A DNA stretch of 64,000 nucleotides, from the NCBI RefSeq assembly GCF_026196735.1, contig NZ_JAPHUF010000014.1, positions 1-64,000 of the forward strand. Reading direction: 5' to 3'. Source of the DNA: Sulfurimonas sp. (lineage in GTDB: Bacteria; Campylobacterota; Campylobacteria; Campylobacterales; Sulfurimonadaceae). The notes beneath the pieces were generated by a model. It made no database searches, had not been told where the DNA came from, and was given only the letters and a program-made list of their open reading frames with translations. Made by a program: the position numbers and the translations under genes. Positions 60,381-64,000 of the stretch are shown here, piece by piece (position 1 is the first letter of the stretch; every line of letters starts with the position of its first letter).

Positions 60381-61159
60381 TACATCCCTTTGTCTATTAT
60401 TTCTTGCATATCTGCATAAATATAGTCCGGTCTTAATTTTGGTTCTAAAAATGGAATTATCTCTTCTTGTGTTTTGTATTTTCCGCTCGTAACAAACACT
60501 GTCTTCATTCCCATTTCCTTTGCTCCGCCCAAGTCACCCTTAACATCATCACTTATGATTGTTATATCCTTAAACTCTGCAGATTTTTTTTGCTTTTGTA
60601 GCATTTTTAAAGCCTCTTTATAAAAAGAAACACTAGGTTTTCCAACAACATCATAAGAGACTGATGTAGCAAACTCAAGAAGTTTTAAAATTGCCCCAAC
60701 ACCCGGATATCTCTTGTTATTTTTAGCATATATCGATGTCTCATGCATACCCACTAAAGATGCGCCGCTTAATAAAAAATCTATCATCTGCGCATACTCA
60801 TTTGCACAAAAGTCTTCTTTTATCGCTACTAAAACTGTTTTTGGCTTTTCATAATCTAGTTTGTAACCCATACTTACCAAAGTTTTTAAAAACTCCGGTG
60901 CTCCATAAGCTGCAACTGCCTCTTTTTCTACACGGGATTCCAAAAGCATCAAAGGGTCAAGATATGATGAAAATTCAAAATTAAAACCGATAGATTTTAA
61001 ATACATGTAAAAATCTATCGAAGCTTTTTTAGTGTTATTTGTAATAACCATGTATGGAATATTTTTCTCATTTAGCATATTGATAAACTCTATACTTCCG
61101 CGTATTGGAGATTTATCTGTATCACTAATCAAAGTCCCTTGAACATCTATGAAATACAA
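60380..61159 (-). CDS. HAD-superfamily hydrolase, NagD-like, with altered active site
   Basis: The 259-residue protein starts at TTG 61159 (AAGGA upstream). It has VITNNTKK (motif II), VGKPSVSFYKEALKML (motif III Lys) and SDDVKGDLGGAKEMGMKTVFVTSGKY (motif IV) of the NagD-type HAD family. Motif I reads DVQGT: the nucleophile Asp5 is kept, but the acid/base Asp is replaced by Gln7. The phosphatase may be slow or modified. It lies between lysA and pheA, the order I recall from C. jejuni. Confidence 0.85.
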   Translation of the reverse strand: MYFIDVQGTLISDTDKSPIRGSIEFINMLNEKNIPYMVITNNTKKASIDFYMYLKSIGFNFEFSSYLDPLMLLESRVEKEAVAAYGAPEFLKTLVSMGYKLDYEKPKTVLVAIKEDFCANEYAQMIDFLLSGASLVGMHETSIYAKNNKRYPGVGAILKLLEFATSVSYDVVGKPSVSFYKEALKMLQKQKKSAEFKDITIISDDVKGDLGGAKEMGMKTVFVTSGKYKTQEEIIPFLEPKLRPDYIYADMQEIIDKGM

Positions 61160-61161
61160 AT

Positions 61162-61242
61162 CTATCCTTTTATCTCATACAATATGAACTCGTCCATATT
61201 ATATTCAGTCACTAAAGCTTTGTCTTTGGCAAGATTTATCAT
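61162..61242 (-). CDS. Possible 26-residue leader peptide between lysA and the HAD gene
   Basis: A short frame begins ATG 61242 (AGGTG five nt upstream, 5 bp after the lysA stop region) and ends TAG at 61164-61162. It encodes MINLAKDKALVTEYNMDEFI and a short tail, and its stop lies within the ribosome site (AAGGA) of the HAD gene. Coupling of translation is possible. With 26 codons this may be chance. Confidence 0.3.
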   Translation of the reverse strand: MINLAKDKALVTEYNMDEFILYEIKG

Positions 61243-61250
61243 TGTGACAC

Positions 61251-62459
61251 CTAAACCAAAAACTCTTTTTCTAAAGCGATTAAATCATCAAAAGTTTCTC
61301 TCTTGCGAATCAGTCTAGCTTCACCGTTTTTCAATGCAACTTCAGCACTTCTTCCTCTTGTGTTGTAATTGCTTCCCATACCAAAACCATATGCTCCCGC
61401 GCTATGAATCACGAGCAGATCATTATGCGCTAACTCAGGCAATGGATAATCCTTTGCAAAAAAGTCACCGCTTTCACAAACCGGACCGACAATATCAGCC
61501 TTAGTCTTATCAGACTTGCTGTCTGTAATTGCTTCTATCTTATGATATGCACTATAGAGTGCCGGACGAAGAAGATCATTCATAGCACCGTCAACAACAA
61601 CAAATCTTTTAGAGCCATTTTGTTTTTCATATAAGACTTTAGTCAAAAAATATCCTGCATTTGCAGTTAAAAATCTACCAGGCTCACAGATAACTGTTAA
61701 ATCAAGACCCTTAAGCGTACTTAGTACAGCTTGAGCATAATCATAAGGGTTGATAGTAACTTCATTATCGTATTTGACTCCTAATCCACCACCAATATCA
61801 AAGAACTTTAGCTCTATCTTAATTTTCTCAAGAGAACGAACCAAGTCAGCTACAATCTCAGCAGATTCATAGATCGGCTTAAGTTCTGTAAGTTGAGAAC
61901 CAATGTGAAAATGGATTCCAACAGGGTCTAGGTGTTCAGAGTTGTTTGCTTTTATGTACATTCTTTTTGCAGTATCAATTTCAACACCGAATTTATTATC
62001 ATGAAGACCTGTAGAGATATACGGGTGAGTTTGAGGATCTATATTGGGATTTACTCTGATGCTTATTCTGCATATAGTATTTAACTCTTTAGCTATAAGC
62101 TCTACGCGACCTAGTTCAGCTTCACTCTCAACATTGATATAAAGTATGTCTTTTTCTATTGCTTCACGAATCTCATCATCACTTTTTCCAACACCTGAAA
62201 AAATGATTTTATAAGATGGAATTCCTGCTAAAAATGCACGACGGACTTCTCCTATGGAAACACAGTCTGCACCGCTGCCTAAGTCTGAAAAATGTTTAAT
62301 TACACTGAGGTTAGAGTTTGATTTCACAGCAAAAGCCATAATCGACTTTCTGCCCTTAAAGGCTGCTTTTAACTCTTCGTATTGCTTAGTCATATAGTCT
62401 AAATCATATATATAAAGTGGTGTCTTATACTCGGATGCGAGTTCTTTAAAGTTTATCAT
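61251..62459 (-). CDS. lysA: Diaminopimelate decarboxylase
   Basis: The 402-residue protein has the PLP-binding Lys in SIMAFAVKSNSNLSVI, the GADCVSIGEVRRA and GVGKSDDEI motifs, HFHIGSQLTEL, DIGGGLGVKY, ICEPGRFLTANAG and GPVCESGDFFAKD with the catalytic Cys. It forms lysine from meso-diaminopimelate. It is the first gene of the lysA-HAD-pheA-hisC set. Confidence 0.97.
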   Translation of the reverse strand: MINFKELASEYKTPLYIYDLDYMTKQYEELKAAFKGRKSIMAFAVKSNSNLSVIKHFSDLGSGADCVSIGEVRRAFLAGIPSYKIIFSGVGKSDDEIREAIEKDILYINVESEAELGRVELIAKELNTICRISIRVNPNIDPQTHPYISTGLHDNKFGVEIDTAKRMYIKANNSEHLDPVGIHFHIGSQLTELKPIYESAEIVADLVRSLEKIKIELKFFDIGGGLGVKYDNEVTINPYDYAQAVLSTLKGLDLTVICEPGRFLTANAGYFLTKVLYEKQNGSKRFVVVDGAMNDLLRPALYSAYHKIEAITDSKSDKTKADIVGPVCESGDFFAKDYPLPELAHNDLLVIHSAGAYGFGMGSNYNTRGRSAEVALKNGEARLIRKRETFDDLIALEKEFLV

Positions 62460-62526
62460 AAAAGTTCCAAATATTTTTTAGGACATTTTATCTAAAAAGT
62501 ACTTATAATTTTGTTATAGTGTCTAC

Positions 62527-63615
62527 TCAGGTGGTTAAACGGTACTTTCTCCACTGCCTAAGAGCTATTAAAAAGAGAATTATTGCAGGAAGAATAATAC
62601 CAACTTCACTAGAAATTGTCTTATTATTTGACAATTCAACTAATGCAAACAAAACTGCCCAAATCATCAAAGAAGAGAGAATTGCTCCAAAACTAAATAG
62701 TGATACATTTAAAAATCTTACACTCATTGGAACAAAAAAGAAAATTATAACAACCAACGATGGCACAAAAAATGGATAAATAAATATCTTATAAATAGCA
62801 CTTTTAATTACATCCGTATTGATATTTTGAGAATCTAAAAGCATATAAGCATCAATAGCATCTTTAATAGTAAAATTTACTTTACCTTCATAAACTTGAT
62901 CTAGCATTTTTGGGCGGAAGCCATTAAGTATTTGCAAATTATTCATTTGCGTTACATTTATTCCTAAAGATTTAAAATTAATATCATCAGGTTTTTCGAT
63001 TATATCGGCCTGTTTTATATGCCAAAACTCATCCCTATAACTGGCTTTTGAGGCCACTAAAACTTCTTTTAATGAATTGTTTTTAAGACTAAACACTCTA
63101 ATATCTTCAGCTCTCTCTTGGAGAGGCAGCATCTTTGAAATATATACAAATTTGTCTTCATGGGTAAAAAACAGATCTCTTGTCGGACTCAAGTACTCTG
63201 CATTATTACTAATATTGTTTGCAAATTCATTGGCTCTTGCAAAATTTGAAATAGAGTGCATGGAGATAAAAGCAATAATTACAATAGTAGAAACAACAAC
63301 AAAAGGTTTTAATATATCGACTCGTGAATACCCAAGAGAGTAAAAAGAGACTAATGCATTTGAGCGGATTAATAGTATTTTAGTTGAAATCATTGCGAAT
63401 ATAAGAGATAGCGGCAATAGTAAATCTATGGCATAAAAAGCTTTATATACTATATAAATAAGAAGCAGGTTTGCAGATAGATTATTTAATTTTTCCGCAC
63501 TGCCCATATAGTCAAATCCGACTAAAAACATAACTAGTGCAAATAAAATAATTGCAAAATATTTGATGTAATGCAAAGAGATATATTGAAAAGCTAACAC
63601 ATTTATCCTTCTCAT
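62527..63615 (-). CDS. LptF/LptG-family permease
   Basis: The protein has 362 residues from ATG 63615 (MRRINVLAFQYISLHYI); a GTG at 63600 with AAGGA five nt upstream is a real alternative. It has three N-terminal helices (YFAIILFALVMFLVGFDYM and others), a periplasmic jellyroll-like middle (about 120-265) and three C-terminal helices ending IGIILPAIILFLIALRQWRKY. It belongs to the LPS-export permeases of the YjgP/YjgQ (LptF/G) family. Which paralogue it is cannot be decided. It lies next to pth and lysA. Confidence 0.88.
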   Translation of the reverse strand: MRRINVLAFQYISLHYIKYFAIILFALVMFLVGFDYMGSAEKLNNLSANLLLIYIVYKAFYAIDLLLPLSLIFAMISTKILLIRSNALVSFYSLGYSRVDILKPFVVVSTIVIIAFISMHSISNFARANEFANNISNNAEYLSPTRDLFFTHEDKFVYISKMLPLQERAEDIRVFSLKNNSLKEVLVASKASYRDEFWHIKQADIIEKPDDINFKSLGINVTQMNNLQILNGFRPKMLDQVYEGKVNFTIKDAIDAYMLLDSQNINTDVIKSAIYKIFIYPFFVPSLVVIIFFFVPMSVRFLNVSLFSFGAILSSLMIWAVLFALVELSNNKTISSEVGIILPAIILFLIALRQWRKYRLTT

Positions 63616-63716
63616 ATCATCTGAACCTGTGTTTGCACTCTTTTGGAGAAAGTCCAGTTTATATTCAGTCACGCCGTCTTCGCCAGGTGGCGAGAAATTT
63701 ATTTTATAGTTTAGTG

Positions 63717-64000
63717 TTATTTTAGCTGAAATTTTTTAATTGTATATTTAGAACTAACATCTTCTAGTGAATTTTGCAATAAACCCTCAACTGCATCACA
63801 TGCAAAAGATATCCAATCAGCTAAGTGTTCTTTCTCTTTTTCATTAAAAGGGCTTAAAACATAAGATGAAACTTCGCCTTTGTGTTCAGGTTTACCAATA
63901 CCCATTCTAATTCTCACATACTCTTTTGATATTTTCTCATCTGTAGACTTTAACCCATTATGTCCGCCATGACCACCACCTTTTTTAAAGCGCAGGGTGC
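63717..64000 (-). CDS. pth: Peptidyl-tRNA hydrolase (C-terminal part)
   Basis: The gene enters from the right window edge. The visible 94 residues include LRFKKGGGHGGHNGLKS (substrate-contact motif with conserved Asn) and RIRMGIGKPEHKGEVSSYVLSPF, diagnostic of Pth. It releases tRNA from peptidyl-tRNAs. A GTG at 63917 is internal and not the start. Its end is 101 bp before the permease gene. Confidence 0.93.
   Translation of the reverse strand, partial: TLRFKKGGGHGGHNGLKSTDEKISKEYVRIRMGIGKPEHKGEVSSYVLSPFNEKEKEHLADWISFACDAVEGLLQNSLEDVSSKYTIKKFQLK

Noticed and set aside
766-61007. Frequent ACATGTAG/CTACATGT octamers across the window (about 17 sites by eye)
   Set aside because: Most sites lie in coding DNA and read as the codon pair CAT-GTA (His-Val) on the sense strand, so codon choice explains most of the excess. 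A genome-wide count against codon-shuffled sequence would be needed to call it a motif.

Overview
This is a 64 kb stretch of an AT-rich bacterial chromosome that I assign to the Campylobacterota (epsilonproteobacteria), most likely a Sulfurimonas-like chemolithotroph. The basis is established knowledge of gene order and families. The block lysA - HAD phosphatase - pheA - hisC - fliF - fliG - fliH - dxs, with pth and an lptF/G-type permease next to it, follows the order I remember from Campylobacter jejuni. A PEB4/Cbf2-type parvulin, an all-alpha dimeric dUTPase, the rpmH-rnpA-yidD-yidC-jag-mnmE block and a twin-arginine-exported molybdoenzyme with NrfD and ferredoxin partners fit the same assignment. 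I found no rRNA, tRNA or CRISPR array.

Layout. 0-6.8 kb: a hypothetical protein, then a tripartite RND efflux operon (outer-membrane channel, adaptor, pump) with a divergent MarR regulator and a perfect 11-bp inverted repeat between them. 6.8-12 kb: ruvX, mnmE, jag, yidC, yidD, rnpA, rpmH; two of these (ruvX, rnpA) appear to lack any AUG/GUG/UUG start. 12-24 kb: a tetraheme cytochrome, clpB with a HAIR-like operator and a possible Shine-Dalgarno-masking leader hairpin, nitroreductase, PLP enzyme, PEB4-like PpiC, nth, cmoA, fbaA, a FapA/DUF342 pair, a small HTH pair. 24-33 kb: HU, cyclophilin, PiT transporter, NosL, thioredoxin-like protein and a molybdoenzyme operon in the order B-C-A. 33-37.2 kb: hisD, a thioredoxin-like protein, aroK, a polytopic membrane protein, hemerythrin.

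37.2-40.8 kb is the only clearly accessory region. It holds a REP-associated transposase (RAYT) with three copies of its repeat. Two copies form a perfect 28-bp inverted pair around a 1.39 kb segment that contains two gene fragments, one abutting each repeat, and one intact membrane-protein gene. Next to it is an HTH-Fic toxin-antitoxin-like pair with twin operators. The whole region lies between two near-identical 24-25 bp direct repeats, the second just upstream of the ctpA promoter.

40.9-46 kb: ctpA, purC, purS, purQ, an SH3-tailed membrane protein, plsC and crcB, packed as one co-directional run. 46-52.7 kb: an orphan ABC ATPase, dUTPase, a tiny Cys protein, a PNPOx-like protein and a translationally coupled ovoA-ovoB pair predicted to make ovothiol. 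The ovoA promoter faces pgeF through a symmetric TATAAT-C-ATTATA element. 52.7-64 kb: dxs, flagellar fliH/fliG/fliF, hisC, pheA, HAD, lysA, LptF/G permease and the C-terminal part of pth, all on the minus strand.

A recurring theme is very short or absent 5' leaders: marR, nth, pgeF and a small HTH gene each have a -10-like hexamer ending 6-7 nt before the ATG, which suggests leaderless transcripts. All functional calls come from reading the translations and motifs; no database search was run.
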